NCBI GenBank assembly: GCA_021827205.1
Contig: JAKAWV010000001.1
Span: 186,001 to 250,000 of the forward strand
Length of the DNA: 64,000 nt
Source of the DNA: Pseudomonadota bacterium
GTDB lineage: Bacteria > Pseudomonadota > Gammaproteobacteria > Xanthomonadales > Rhodanobacteraceae
Direction: 5' to 3'
Numbering within the stretch: position 1 is the first letter of the stretch; every line of letters begins with the position of its first letter. Positions 32,651 through 42,274 of the stretch are shown here, piece after piece. The notes under the pieces are model-generated. The model searched no databases and had not been told where the DNA came from. It was given only the letters and a program-made list of their open reading frames with translations. Position numbers and translations under genes: made by a program.

Positions 32651-33256
32651 TCAAAGCAGCAGAAACTGCGGCGAGTTCAAATAGGATACTTCAAAGGTGC
32701 CGCCAGCGAGGCGCAGCGCGCTGGCGTGCGCCGGTTCGATGCGCAGCCGGCGCGTGGTCGCAGGTGGCATTTCCAGCACCTCGGCCAGCAGCGCGCGCAA
32801 CGGATTCTCGTGGCTTATCACCAGCACGCGGCGTTCGTCGTCAGCGTGTGCGGCAAGACCACTCAGCCAACCGCGCGCGCGCCGCGCCAGATCCAGCCAG
32901 CATTCGCCGCCGGGCGGCGCGCTGCCGACCCAGTCGGCGTTCCACTGCAGCCACGCGGCGGGTTGGCGCAGGCTGGCAGTGGCGAAATTGACCCCGTTCC
33001 ACTGCCCGAGATCCAGCTCGCGCAGGCGCGCGTCGGGCAGCGGTTCGAGCGCGAAACGTGCGGCGAAAATCTGCGCGCCCTGCAGCGCGCGACGCAGATC
33101 CGAGCAATACAGCAGTCGCGGCGGCGGGCCGATCCAACTGGCCGCGAGCCGTTCCAGCGCGGCGAAACCCGCGCTGCCCAGGCTCAACGGCGCCTGTCCG
33201 CGCAATGTGCCGAGCGTGGCTTCGGCGGCGCCGCCGCGCACCAGGATCAGTTCCAT
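32651..33256 (-). CDS. Histidine phosphatase superfamily-like protein with degenerate RHG motif (RGG)
   Basis: MELILVRGGAAEATLGTLRGQAPLSLGSAGFAALERLA...RLLYCSDLRRALQGAQIFA...LRELDLGQWNG...VLVISHENPLRALLAEVL. Confidence 0.8.
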   Translation of the reverse strand: MELILVRGGAAEATLGTLRGQAPLSLGSAGFAALERLAASWIGPPPRLLYCSDLRRALQGAQIFAARFALEPLPDARLRELDLGQWNGVNFATASLRQPAAWLQWNADWVGSAPPGGECWLDLARRARGWLSGLAAHADDERRVLVISHENPLRALLAEVLEMPPATTRRLRIEPAHASALRLAGGTFEVSYLNSPQFLLL

Positions 33257-33303
33257 AACAAGCCTTGTCTTCGAGCATGGGTGTGGCCGCGTATCATGCG
33301 CGC

Positions 33304-34521
33304 ATGAGCGAGAACGATGGCGCGCACGCGCAGATTCTGATTGTCGGCGGTGGCCTCGTGGGCAGCAGTCTGGCGTTGGCGTTGGATGCCGTTGGCATCG
33401 CCTGCACCCTGGTCGAGGCGGCGCCGCAGCGCGCCGATGCGCCCAGCGTCGAGGAGCGCAATCTGGCGCTGGCGCGCGCCACGGTCAATGGCTTGCAGGC
33501 GATCGGTGTATGGGCGCATGCGCAGGCCGAGGCACAGCCGATGCGCGGCGTGCTGGTGTCGCGCGCGGGTGATTTCGGCAGCCTGCGCCTGTATGCGCAT
33601 GAGGCCGGTTTGGATTCCATCGGGCATACGCTGCCGGCGCGTGCGCTGGGAGCGGCCTTGCAGAGCGCTTTGGGCGTGGCGCGGCAGGTCGAGCACCTGG
33701 CGCCGGCGCGCGTGCGCGCGCTGCATGTCGATGCCGCAGCGGCGCGCGTCGAGATTGAAACCGCGCAGGGCGTGCTGACGCGGCGGTACGCGCTGGTGGT
33801 CGGCGCCGACGGCAGCGAATCGCTGGTGCGCGCGGCGTTGGGCATCGGCGTGCAGCGCCACGATTACCGGCAAAGCCTGATCGTCGGCCAGGTGCGCTGC
33901 GCGCGCGCGCTGGATGGCGTCGCCTACGAACGCCTCGGCGATGACGGCCCGGCGGCATTGCTGCCGCTGGCCGGCGCACGCGCCGGGCTGGTGCTCGGCG
34001 TTGCCGCGGAAGCTTGTGACGCGGTGCTGGCGCTGGACGACGTTGCATATCTGGCTTACGCGCAGCAGCGCCTGGGCTGGCGCGCGGGGCGCCTGCTGCA
34101 CGCGGCGCGGCGGCAGGCGTGGCCGATCCGCCGCAGCGTCGCCGCGGCGCTGGTCGCCACGCGCGCCGTGCTGGTGGGCAACGCCGCGCAAACCGTGCAT
34201 CCGATCGGCGCGCAGGGCTTCAATCTGGGCTTGCGCGATGCGCTCACGCTGGCCGAACTGCTGGCCGCCGGCGGTGATCCCGGCGACGCCGCGCGTCTGG
34301 CCGCGTATGTCGCGCGGCGCGCGCCGGATCGCGATGGCGTGCTGCGTTTCACGCATGCGCTGGCGACCTTGGGTTGTTTGCGGCAGCCCGCGTTGGCGCC
34401 GCTGCGTTCGCTGGGCATGCTGGCCGCGCAAGTCCTGCCGCCGCTGCATCAGCGCCTGTTGCGGCATGGCATGGGCTGGCGCGGGCAGCCACCGCGCGCG
34501 GTTCTGGAAACCTTGCCGTGA
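33304..34521 (+). CDS. ubiH: FAD-dependent ubiquinone biosynthesis hydroxylase (UbiH family)
   Basis: ILIVGGGLVGSSLALALDAVGIACTLVE, VGNAAQTVHPIGAQGFNLGLRDALTLAELL. Confidence 0.88.
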   Translation: MSENDGAHAQILIVGGGLVGSSLALALDAVGIACTLVEAAPQRADAPSVEERNLALARATVNGLQAIGVWAHAQAEAQPMRGVLVSRAGDFGSLRLYAHEAGLDSIGHTLPARALGAALQSALGVARQVEHLAPARVRALHVDAAAARVEIETAQGVLTRRYALVVGADGSESLVRAALGIGVQRHDYRQSLIVGQVRCARALDGVAYERLGDDGPAALLPLAGARAGLVLGVAAEACDAVLALDDVAYLAYAQQRLGWRAGRLLHAARRQAWPIRRSVAAALVATRAVLVGNAAQTVHPIGAQGFNLGLRDALTLAELLAAGGDPGDAARLAAYVARRAPDRDGVLRFTHALATLGCLRQPALAPLRSLGMLAAQVLPPLHQRLLRHGMGWRGQPPRAVLETLP

Positions 34522-35702
34522 GCCGGAGACTGGACGCGGACATCGTCGTGATCGGCGCCGGCATGGTCGGCGCCGCCGTCGCGCTGGCGCTGGCGCGGCA
34601 GGGTTACGCGGTGCAATTGCTGGATGCCGCGCCGCCGCCCGTGTCGCCGGGGACGGAGCTGGATTTGCGCGTGGTCGCGTTGGCGCCGTCCAGCGCGCGC
34701 CTGCTGGCGACGCTGGGCGTGTGGCCATTGGCCGAACGCGAGCGCGTCGCGGCATATCGTGCCATGCATGTATGGGACGCAGCCAGCGGCGCCGCGCTTG
34801 ATTTCGATGCCGGTCTGCTGGATGCGCAATGTCTGGGCTGGATCGTTGAAAACCGTTTGTTGCAGTGGGTGCTGTGGCAGGCATTGCTGCAAGCAGGCGT
34901 GGTGCTGCGCAGCGCCACGCAGGCTGTCGGCCATGCCGTCGATACGGACGGTGCGCGCGTTGATCTCGCCGATGGCGACAGCCTGCGTGCGCGTCTGCTG
35001 CTGGCTGCTGACGGACGCGACTCGCCGCTGCGCCAAGCTGCCGGCATTGGCGTGCGCGGTCGTGACTACGGCCAGCGCGCCGTGGTCGCGCATTTGCGCA
35101 GCGCGCGGCCACATGCGCATACGGCGTGGCAGCGTTTCCTGCCTGGCGGGCCGCTGGCCTTGCTGCCGCTGGCCGACGGGCGTGTGTCGCTGGTGTGGTC
35201 GCTGCCCGAGGCCGAGGCCGCGCGCATGCTGGCGCTGGACGAGGAAGATTTCGCGCAGGCGGTCGGTGTGGCCAGCGACTTTCGTCTGGGGCCGCTGCAG
35301 TTGCGCTCGACGCGCGCTGCGTTCGCGTTGCGTCTGGCGCTGGCCGAGCGCTTCGACGCGCCGCGACTGGCGTTGCTCGGCGATGCCGCGCACGCGGTGC
35401 ATCCGCTGGCCGGGCAGGGTGTGAATCTCGGTCTGCGCGATGTGCAGGAATTGTGCGACTTGCTCGGCGCCGCGCGCCGCGCGGGCCGCGATCCGGGTGC
35501 GGCCACGCTGCTGGCGCGTTACGCGCGGCGCCGGCGCAGCAGCGACGCGCGCGATGCCTACTCGTTCGATGCGCTGGCGCGCCTGTTCGCGCTGCAGGCG
35601 GCGCCGGTGGTGGCCGCGCGCGGCCTGGGCATGCGCGCGTTGCAGGTCATGCCGGCGCTCAAGCGCAAACTCGCGCAGCACGCGATGGGCTGGCCGGCTT
35701 GA
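34518..35702 (+). CDS. FAD-dependent monooxygenase, UbiH/UbiF/VisC family
   Basis: DIVVIGAGMVGAAVALALARQGYAVQLLDA, LGDAAHAVHPLAGQGVNLGLRDVQEL; GTG start at 34518 overlapping previous stop. Confidence 0.92.
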   Translation: MSRRLDADIVVIGAGMVGAAVALALARQGYAVQLLDAAPPPVSPGTELDLRVVALAPSSARLLATLGVWPLAERERVAAYRAMHVWDAASGAALDFDAGLLDAQCLGWIVENRLLQWVLWQALLQAGVVLRSATQAVGHAVDTDGARVDLADGDSLRARLLLAADGRDSPLRQAAGIGVRGRDYGQRAVVAHLRSARPHAHTAWQRFLPGGPLALLPLADGRVSLVWSLPEAEAARMLALDEEDFAQAVGVASDFRLGPLQLRSTRAAFALRLALAERFDAPRLALLGDAAHAVHPLAGQGVNLGLRDVQELCDLLGAARRAGRDPGAATLLARYARRRRSSDARDAYSFDALARLFALQAAPVVAARGLGMRALQVMPALKRKLAQHAMGWPA

Positions 35703-35738
35703 GCAAGCCCCGCGCAGGAGCCTGCCCATGCCGCACGG

Positions 35739-36191
35739 CTACTCCTTGCGGAATGCGTCATGGCAGGATTTGCAGGTGTCGGCGGTTTTTATGAACGCGG
35801 CCTTGCTGGCAGCTTGGTCGCTGCTTCTGGCGACCACGGCCAGCGTGGCGGAGGCATTCTCGAAGTTCTGCATCTTCGCGCTGAACTCGGCCCAGTGCTG
35901 CCAAATCGCGGGCTTGGCCTCGCTGCGGGCGGTCAGCGAGCCGGGCGGAAAGCCCCCCAGCAACTGCTGGCTGTAGAACTCGATGCGCGCGGCGCCTTGC
36001 GCGAAAGTGGCCTGATTCCACGGCCGCATGCCCCGCACCATCTGCGCCATGGGCACGAAATTCCACAGGATGGCGTGGTAGATGCCTTGGCGATAATTGA
36101 CCGCGGTTTCCGGCTTGACGGTGGCGGCGAGGGTGGTGGTGCCCAGACTGGCGCCGAGCACGGCGGTGGCAAACAGGACGAGCGCACGCAT
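35739..36191 (-). CDS. Cytochrome c' (class II c-type cytochrome)
   Basis: Signal peptide MRALVLFATAVLGASLGTTTLA; C-terminal haem motif CKSCH; YRQGIYHAILWNFVPMAQMV. Confidence 0.92.
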   Translation of the reverse strand: MRALVLFATAVLGASLGTTTLAATVKPETAVNYRQGIYHAILWNFVPMAQMVRGMRPWNQATFAQGAARIEFYSQQLLGGFPPGSLTARSEAKPAIWQHWAEFSAKMQNFENASATLAVVARSSDQAASKAAFIKTADTCKSCHDAFRKE

Positions 36192-36285
36192 GGTATTTCC
36201 CTTGATGGCTGGTGGTTCGACGTTTATACCCAAACGCCGCGCAGGTCACGAGTGCGCGCAGCCACGGTCACGCGTTGCCGTGATA

Positions 36286-37281
36286 TCAATGATCGCGATC
36301 GACGGTGTAGCGCGCCAGCGTGGCCAGCGCGTCGCGGGCAGTGCCGGGAGTGAGCGGCGCCAATGCGGCGAGGGCGGCCTCGGCATGCGCTTCAGCGCGT
36401 GCGCGCACTTGCGGCAATGCACCGCAGGTGTGGATGATCGCCAGCACTTCGTGCAGTGGCCCGCTGCCTTGGCGGATGGCGTCGCGCAGCAACTCGGCCT
36501 GTTGCGGTACGGCCGCGCGCAACGCATAAATCAGCGGCAGGGTGACCTTGCCTTCGGCCAGATCGTCGCCGATGTTCTTGCCGAGCGTGTCGGCATCCGA
36601 AGTGTAATCCAGCAGATCGTCGGCGATCTGGAAGGCAAAACCCAGTTCCAGGCCGTAGCGCCACAATGCCTCGCAGATTGGCTGTGGCGCGGCGGCCAGC
36701 ACGCCACCGAGACGACACGCGGCGGCGAACAGCACCGCGGTCTTGCGCTCGATCACGCGGCCATAGGCGGCTTCGTCGGTATCCGGATTGCCCACACTGA
36801 GCAGTTGCAGCACCTCGCCCTCGGCGATGGCGTTGGTGGTATCGGCGAGGATGCCCATCACTCGCATGTCGTCCAACTCGACCATCAGTTGGAACGAGCG
36901 CGAGTACAGAAAATCGCCCACCAGCACGCTGGCCGCGTTACCCCACAGCGCGTTGGCGGTCTTGCGGCCGCGCCGCAGACCGGATTCATCGACCACGTCG
37001 TCGTGCAGTAGAGTCGAGGTGTGAATGAACTCGATCACCGCGGCCAGCTTGAGGTGCTTGTCGCCGGCATAGCCGGCAGCGTGCGCGGCCAGCACGTGCA
37101 GCATCGGGCGCAGGCGCTTGCCGCCGCCGCCGATGATGTGCTCGGCGATCTGGTTGACCAGCGCCACTTCGGAACCGAGGCGCGCGCGGATCACGCGATC
37201 GACGCCGGCCATGTCGGCGGCGGCCAGATCGCGTACAGCGTCGTATCGGGAAGTAGCCTGGGTGGGGGCGGCAACGCTCAT
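36286..37281 (-). CDS. ispB: Octaprenyl/polyprenyl diphosphate synthase
   Basis: GGGGKRLRPMLHVLAA, FIHTSTLLHDDVVDESGLRRG, FQIADDLLDYTSD; start at 37281. Confidence 0.95.
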   Translation of the reverse strand: MSVAAPTQATSRYDAVRDLAAADMAGVDRVIRARLGSEVALVNQIAEHIIGGGGKRLRPMLHVLAAHAAGYAGDKHLKLAAVIEFIHTSTLLHDDVVDESGLRRGRKTANALWGNAASVLVGDFLYSRSFQLMVELDDMRVMGILADTTNAIAEGEVLQLLSVGNPDTDEAAYGRVIERKTAVLFAAACRLGGVLAAAPQPICEALWRYGLELGFAFQIADDLLDYTSDADTLGKNIGDDLAEGKVTLPLIYALRAAVPQQAELLRDAIRQGSGPLHEVLAIIHTCGALPQVRARAEAHAEAALAALAPLTPGTARDALATLARYTVDRDH

Positions 37282-37415
37282 GCGTAGATTCACGAATCGT
37301 TCAACTGCAATTATAGGCATGGCATACAGGGTCACACGCATCGCAGAGTCGTGGGTGCGTTGTGAATCGTGGCCGCGCCGGCGAACTCTCATGCGCCATT
37401 AAGGTCACAAAATCC

Positions 37416-38615
37416 ATGACGAAGATGGAAATTCGCAGTGCCCTCGCGCTGGCGCTGGTGGTGGGTTTGCGCATGTTCGGCCTGTTTCTGGTGTTGCCGG
37501 TGCTGGCGCTGGACTTGCAGCGCATGCCCGGCGTGACGCCGCTGCTGATTGGCGCGGCGCTGGGTATTTACGGCGTCGGTCATCTGCTGCTGCAGATTCC
37601 GCTGGGTTTGTTGTCCGACCATATCGGGCGCAAGCCGGTGATCACCCTCGGTTTGGCATTGTTCGCGCTGGGCAGCCTGATCGCGGCGTTGGCGCATGGG
37701 GTCGACGGCATCATTCTGGGTCGCGCGCTGCAGGGTACCGGCGCGGTGACTGGCGCCAGTCAGGCACTGGCGGCGGATTTGTCCGGCGAGCACAGCCGCA
37801 ACGCGGTCATGGGCATTCTCGGCGGCACGATCGGGCTGGCGTTTCTGCTGGCGCTGCTGCTGGGCTCGACGCTGGCGGCGCATTTGGGCGGGCTGCAGGG
37901 CCTGTTCGGACTGACCTTCGTGCTGGTGCTGGTGGCGATCGCGGCGCTGTGGCTGCTGGTGCCGCACGCGCCAGCGCCGCGCACGCACGGCAGCGAGGGA
38001 CTTGGCGCGATCGTGCACACGTTGCGCGACACGCGCTTGCTGGTTCTGGATGTCTCGGCATTCGTCCTGCATGGCCTGCTGACGCTGTTTTTCGTGGTCA
38101 TGCCGCTGCTGTTGGCGCATGGACTGCACCTGGTGGCGGGGGCGCAGTGGCGGGTGTATGTGCCGGCCCTGCTGACCGCGGGGCTGGTGATGGGCGTGGC
38201 TTTGCCGCGCATGCGTGGGCTGCGCGCCAGTATACGCGCGCTGCAATTCAGCGCCTTGCTGCTGGCGCTGGGGTTGGCCGCGCTGGCATTTGCGCGTGGC
38301 TCGCTGGGCATGGGCATGCTTGGCGCGGTACTGTTTTTCGTGGCCTTCAGCATGCTGGAGGCAAGCCTGCCCAGCCTGGTTTCGCGGCTGGCGCAGCCGG
38401 CGCGGCGCGGCGCGGCGCTGGGCGCGTATTCGGCGGCGCAGTTTTTCGGCGTGATCGTTGGCGGCGCCTGCGGCGGCGTGCTGCTGGGCACGATCGGCGT
38501 GGCCGGTGGGTTCGCAACGGCGGCGATCGTGGCGCTACTGTGGTTCCTCATGTTGCTGCCGGCCGGCGCGCGCCTCGGCCAGCCGGCACCGGCAGGTGCA
38601 CGGGGCGCGGGCTGA
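37416..38615 (+). CDS. MFS transporter
   Basis: MTKMEIRSALALALVVGLRMFGLFLVLPVLAL..., GLLSDHIGRKPVITLGLALFALGSLIAA; upstream of ssb. Confidence 0.92.
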   Translation: MTKMEIRSALALALVVGLRMFGLFLVLPVLALDLQRMPGVTPLLIGAALGIYGVGHLLLQIPLGLLSDHIGRKPVITLGLALFALGSLIAALAHGVDGIILGRALQGTGAVTGASQALAADLSGEHSRNAVMGILGGTIGLAFLLALLLGSTLAAHLGGLQGLFGLTFVLVLVAIAALWLLVPHAPAPRTHGSEGLGAIVHTLRDTRLLVLDVSAFVLHGLLTLFFVVMPLLLAHGLHLVAGAQWRVYVPALLTAGLVMGVALPRMRGLRASIRALQFSALLLALGLAALAFARGSLGMGMLGAVLFFVAFSMLEASLPSLVSRLAQPARRGAALGAYSAAQFFGVIVGGACGGVLLGTIGVAGGFATAAIVALLWFLMLLPAGARLGQPAPAGARGAG

Positions 38616-38789
38616 CAGGGCGCGGTGCCAGCACGGCCGTATCTGCGTGCTAAAGTTTCAAGCCTCTGGGGAAGGTCTGGACAGGTTCGGATCCTCCGCA
38701 AGCCATGGCTGGCTTGCCCTCTGGCAAGTCCACGAGGGACTTGTGCAGAGGTTTCCTGATACATCATCCTGCGACAGCGGAGAACGCTC

Positions 38790-39284
38790 ATGGCACGTGG
38801 CGTCAACAAGGTGATTCTGGTTGGCAATCTGGGCGCGGACCCCGAGCGGCGCGCGACCGCGGGTGGTACTTCGGTCACCAGCCTGCGCATTGCCACCAGC
38901 GAAAGCTGGAAGGACAAGCAGACCGGCGAGCAGCAGGAACGCACCGAGTGGCACCGCGTCAAGCTGTTCGGGCGTCTTGGCGACATCGCCGCCGAATACC
39001 TGCGCAAGGGCCGTCAGGTCTACATCGAAGGCTCGCTGCGCACCGACAAATACACCGATCGCGACGGCAACGAGCGCTACAGCACCGACATCATCGCCAA
39101 CGAGATGCAGATGCTCGGCGGTCAGGGCGGTGGCGAGGGCGGCATGCGCTCCGGCGGCGCCGAGGCGGGCGGCGAAGGTGGCCAGCGGCGCGGCGGCGCA
39201 CCCGCGGGGCGCAGCACACCGGCCGCGGCCGGCGCGCGGCCAGCCGGCGAGGCCGGCTTCGAGGACGACGATATTCCGTTCTGA
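38790..39284 (+). CDS. ssb: Single-stranded DNA-binding protein
   Basis: [38 protein letters not shown]..., acidic C-terminal tip DDDIPF. Confidence 0.98.
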   Translation: MARGVNKVILVGNLGADPERRATAGGTSVTSLRIATSESWKDKQTGEQQERTEWHRVKLFGRLGDIAAEYLRKGRQVYIEGSLRTDKYTDRDGNERYSTDIIANEMQMLGGQGGGEGGMRSGGAEAGGEGGQRRGGAPAGRSTPAAAGARPAGEAGFEDDDIPF

Positions 39285-39320
39285 GACCTACCGTAAATAA
39301 AATTGTTGTATATCCACCCC

Positions 39321-39354
39321 GGGGTCAGCTTTCGAGCTGGCCCCTTTTGGTTTT
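39321..39354 (+). terminator. Rho-independent terminator downstream of ssb
   Basis: ggggtcagct-ttcg-agctggcccc (10-bp stem with one G-T wobble, TTCG tetraloop; 39321-39344) followed by ttttggtttt. Confidence 0.92.
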
Positions 39355-39437
39355 AGTGTTTGTTGCGATTGCTTGCAGCAGCGAGGGTTATAAGCTACCA
39401 TTAAACAAGTGGTGCACAAGCCTGAGCTTTGAGGTCG

Positions 39438-40703
39438 ATGTCCATGGCGCTGTTCCGTATCCGTTTCGTCGTGCTCTCGGATGGCGAGAGAGTCCCGATG
39501 TTGCTGGATGCCTCGGGGCTTCCGCATTGGTTTGCGACGCTGTTCGTGACCACGCAGGTGCGGAACAACAGCAAGGCGCCGAATACGATGTTTGCGGTTC
39601 TTGGGGCCGTGCGAAATCTTCTGGCGTGGGCAACAGCGCAGTCGATCGACCTCGAGAGTCGTTTCGCCCGTCGTGAATGGCTGCTGGAAGCCGAGATCGA
39701 ATCACTCCGGGCCTACGCACAGTCCAGTATTGACTCATGCGATGCGCACGATCCTGTCGTCGTGCGCCTGCCGAAACGACGCGAAACTGCTCGCGCCGCA
39801 CGTGGCCTGCCGGATGGGCGCGTATCAGGCAGTACGCAGTACATCCGCATGACCTATATGGCCGCCTATCTTGAATGGCTGGCCATTCGAATCATTGAAC
39901 GAGAGGCCCGCCGCGTCGACGATGGGACACGCAGTGAGATCAAGGCAATGGCGGTCAGTATTCGTATGCGACGGCCAAGAAAATCGGCACGATCACTGCT
40001 GTCTGCCCGGCGAGGATTGTCCGAGGGATCGCAGCAACGCCTGCTTGAGCTGATGCGCCCCGATTCGAACGACAACCCGTTCGAGCACGAAGTCAGGCAG
40101 CGCAACGCGCTCATCATTCATCTCCTCTACGATCTTGGAATCCGTGCAGGCGAGCTCCTGGCGCTTAAGGTCAACGATTTCGATTTCCAACGCAATGAGG
40201 TCGTGGCCGCCCGGCGCCACGGCGATCCGAGCGACCCACGGGCGAACCAGCCGGTACTGAAGACCATGGATCGGCGGATCGCGCTATCGCCTGCACTGTC
40301 GGGCGAAGTATCCCGTTATGTGCTGGCGGAGCGTCGCCGGTACCCGAGGGCACGCCGTCACGAGTTCCTGCTGGTCACCCATCAGGCCGGCCCGTTTCAG
40401 GGCATGCCGCTCTCGATGAAGGGCTTGAACAAGCTGTTCGCCACGATCCAGCGCGCGGATCCGGATGTGCTGGGTGGTCTTACGGCACACGTACTCCGTC
40501 ATACGGCCAACGATCGGCTATCCGCGATGTGGGATGCCCATGGCGTTCGATCCCCTGAGGAAGAGAAAATGCGCTCGTATCTGATGGGTTGGCGAGAGGG
40601 ATCGGGAACCGCGACAACCTATACGCGCAGGCATGTTGAGAAGAAGGCGCGCGAAGCATCACTGAAGCTCCAGCAAACGCCACGGAAGGGGGAAGACCGA
40701 TGA
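39438..40703 (+). CDS. ginA: Tyrosine-type recombinase/integrase (GinA-like)
   Basis: LLYDLGIRAGELLALKVNDFD (Arg box I), LTAHVLRHTAND (HxxR), YLMGWREGSGTATTYTRR (W...Y); start is 39438 or 39444. Confidence 0.88.
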   Translation: MSMALFRIRFVVLSDGERVPMLLDASGLPHWFATLFVTTQVRNNSKAPNTMFAVLGAVRNLLAWATAQSIDLESRFARREWLLEAEIESLRAYAQSSIDSCDAHDPVVVRLPKRRETARAARGLPDGRVSGSTQYIRMTYMAAYLEWLAIRIIEREARRVDDGTRSEIKAMAVSIRMRRPRKSARSLLSARRGLSEGSQQRLLELMRPDSNDNPFEHEVRQRNALIIHLLYDLGIRAGELLALKVNDFDFQRNEVVAARRHGDPSDPRANQPVLKTMDRRIALSPALSGEVSRYVLAERRRYPRARRHEFLLVTHQAGPFQGMPLSMKGLNKLFATIQRADPDVLGGLTAHVLRHTANDRLSAMWDAHGVRSPEEEKMRSYLMGWREGSGTATTYTRRHVEKKAREASLKLQQTPRKGEDR

Positions 40704-42274
40704 CGAATTCAAACAGGTCGCTCGCAATCCAACGTACAGGTTCCATCACATCACGTGATGGCTACCCTTTTGAGCCCACTGCTTCGCACTGGAAGCTCTC
40801 ACGGGATACAACGATTTCACTGCAGTGGGTTTCTGGTGAGCTCTCGTGCGTGATCGCAGAGTCGTTAATCAAGGTGCTCACGCACTACGCGATCCTCTAC
40901 TCAGCGGATCACACATACAATCTGGCAACTCGGTTCCGAGCATTTTCTCGGTGGAGATATGCGCTTAAGGGCATGACAGATCAGATCGATTCAAGCGATC
41001 TCATCAGTTATCGAAGCACGCTGGATGCTCAACACGAATTTTATCTTGGCGTGCTCAGCGGTTTGTTCAAGGCCTGGATCGGGCTAGGGCTGCCCGGCGT
41101 TGACGCCGATGTTCCGTCGTTATTTGAGGGCTGGAGGCTCAAGGGCAACGTCAAGGGATTGGCAGTCCAGACAAAGTGCCCGGACAAAGGAGCGCTCACC
41201 GATCTCGAGTACCAAGGCCTTCAAGAGCGGCTCCTGGAAGGATTTGAGCGGGATGAGATCGATCTGGCTGACTACATGCTGGCCACATTGTTTTGTGCGA
41301 CGGGTCGCCGTCCTGCCCAGCTGGCGGATCTCAAGGGCGGGGATCTGGTCGAAGCAAGGTCGTCCGATGGACTGCGCGAGTTTGTCCTTAACGTGCCGCG
41401 GCGCAAGGTGCGAGGTGGCGGATGGCGCGCCGAATTCAAGGCGGTTGCGTTGACACCCGAAATCGGAATGGCTGTGCGTGTGCTCATCGCAGAAAACGAA
41501 GTGAAGCTACGGACTTTGTGCAGCGATGTACGCGGCGAGGTGCTGAAACGGCTTCCGCTTTTTCCAGCGTGGAAGGTGATCAAAGATGCAGTTCTTAACG
41601 AGGGGGACGCGCTTTCAGAGTTGATGGCGACGGATGCCGCGCACCTCACTACGCCAGTTATGAGACTTCGCTTGGAGCGCACGGTCGCTGCACTGTCCGT
41701 AATCTCCGAACGCACCGATGGGCCGATCCGCGTTTTCCCGACACGGTTGCGGCGCACCCTCGCCACCCGCGCCGCAAGAGAGGGCTACGGGCCGCTCATC
41801 ATCGCTGAGTTGCTTGACCATACCGACGATCAGAACGCGCGCGTCTACACGGAGAATGTCCCGGAACACGTCGACGCGATCAATGAAGCCATGGCGCGGC
41901 AGCTCGCGCCGCTCGCGCAAGCGTTCGCGGGCGTGCTCGTGCGGAGCGAGCGTGAAGCGTTGCGGGGCGACGACCCGACGAGCCGCGTGCGTACCGATAG
42001 CGGAAGTGCGGCAGGCACCTGCGGCCATTTTGGATTTTGCGGTGCACTTGCGCCGATCGCCTGCTACACCTGCAGGCACTTCCAGCCATGGATCGATGGA
42101 CCTCATGAGGATGTGCTGCATGGTCTGCTGGCGGAGCGGGACCGCATCCGGCAACTGACCCGGGACATGGCGATCGCTGCCATCAACGACCGGACGATCT
42201 TTGCCGTCACGCAGGTCATCCAGATGTGCGCGGCGCGGAGAAGTGAGGTCAGCGCAGGTGAGCTCGATGGCTGA
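40700..42274 (+). CDS. ginB: Tyrosine-type recombinase/integrase (GinB-like), atypical box II
   Basis: LFCATGRRPAQLADLKGGD (box I), PTRLRRTLATRAAREGYGPLIIAELLDHTDDQNARVYTE (box II/III, Tyr); Cys cluster CGHFGFCGALAPIACYTC; ATGA overlap with previous ORF. Confidence 0.88.
   Translation: MTNSNRSLAIQRTGSITSRDGYPFEPTASHWKLSRDTTISLQWVSGELSCVIAESLIKVLTHYAILYSADHTYNLATRFRAFSRWRYALKGMTDQIDSSDLISYRSTLDAQHEFYLGVLSGLFKAWIGLGLPGVDADVPSLFEGWRLKGNVKGLAVQTKCPDKGALTDLEYQGLQERLLEGFERDEIDLADYMLATLFCATGRRPAQLADLKGGDLVEARSSDGLREFVLNVPRRKVRGGGWRAEFKAVALTPEIGMAVRVLIAENEVKLRTLCSDVRGEVLKRLPLFPAWKVIKDAVLNEGDALSELMATDAAHLTTPVMRLRLERTVAALSVISERTDGPIRVFPTRLRRTLATRAAREGYGPLIIAELLDHTDDQNARVYTENVPEHVDAINEAMARQLAPLAQAFAGVLVRSEREALRGDDPTSRVRTDSGSAAGTCGHFGFCGALAPIACYTCRHFQPWIDGPHEDVLHGLLAERDRIRQLTRDMAIAAINDRTIFAVTQVIQMCAARRSEVSAGELDG

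Noticed and set aside
33247-35112. 621-aa antisense ORF over the two ubiquinone hydroxylases
   Set aside because: Conflicts with two clear FAD monooxygenase genes; no domain signal.
39285-39428. Attempt to define the exact left att/direct repeat of the island
   Set aside because: The right island end is outside the window, so no repeat partner can be shown.
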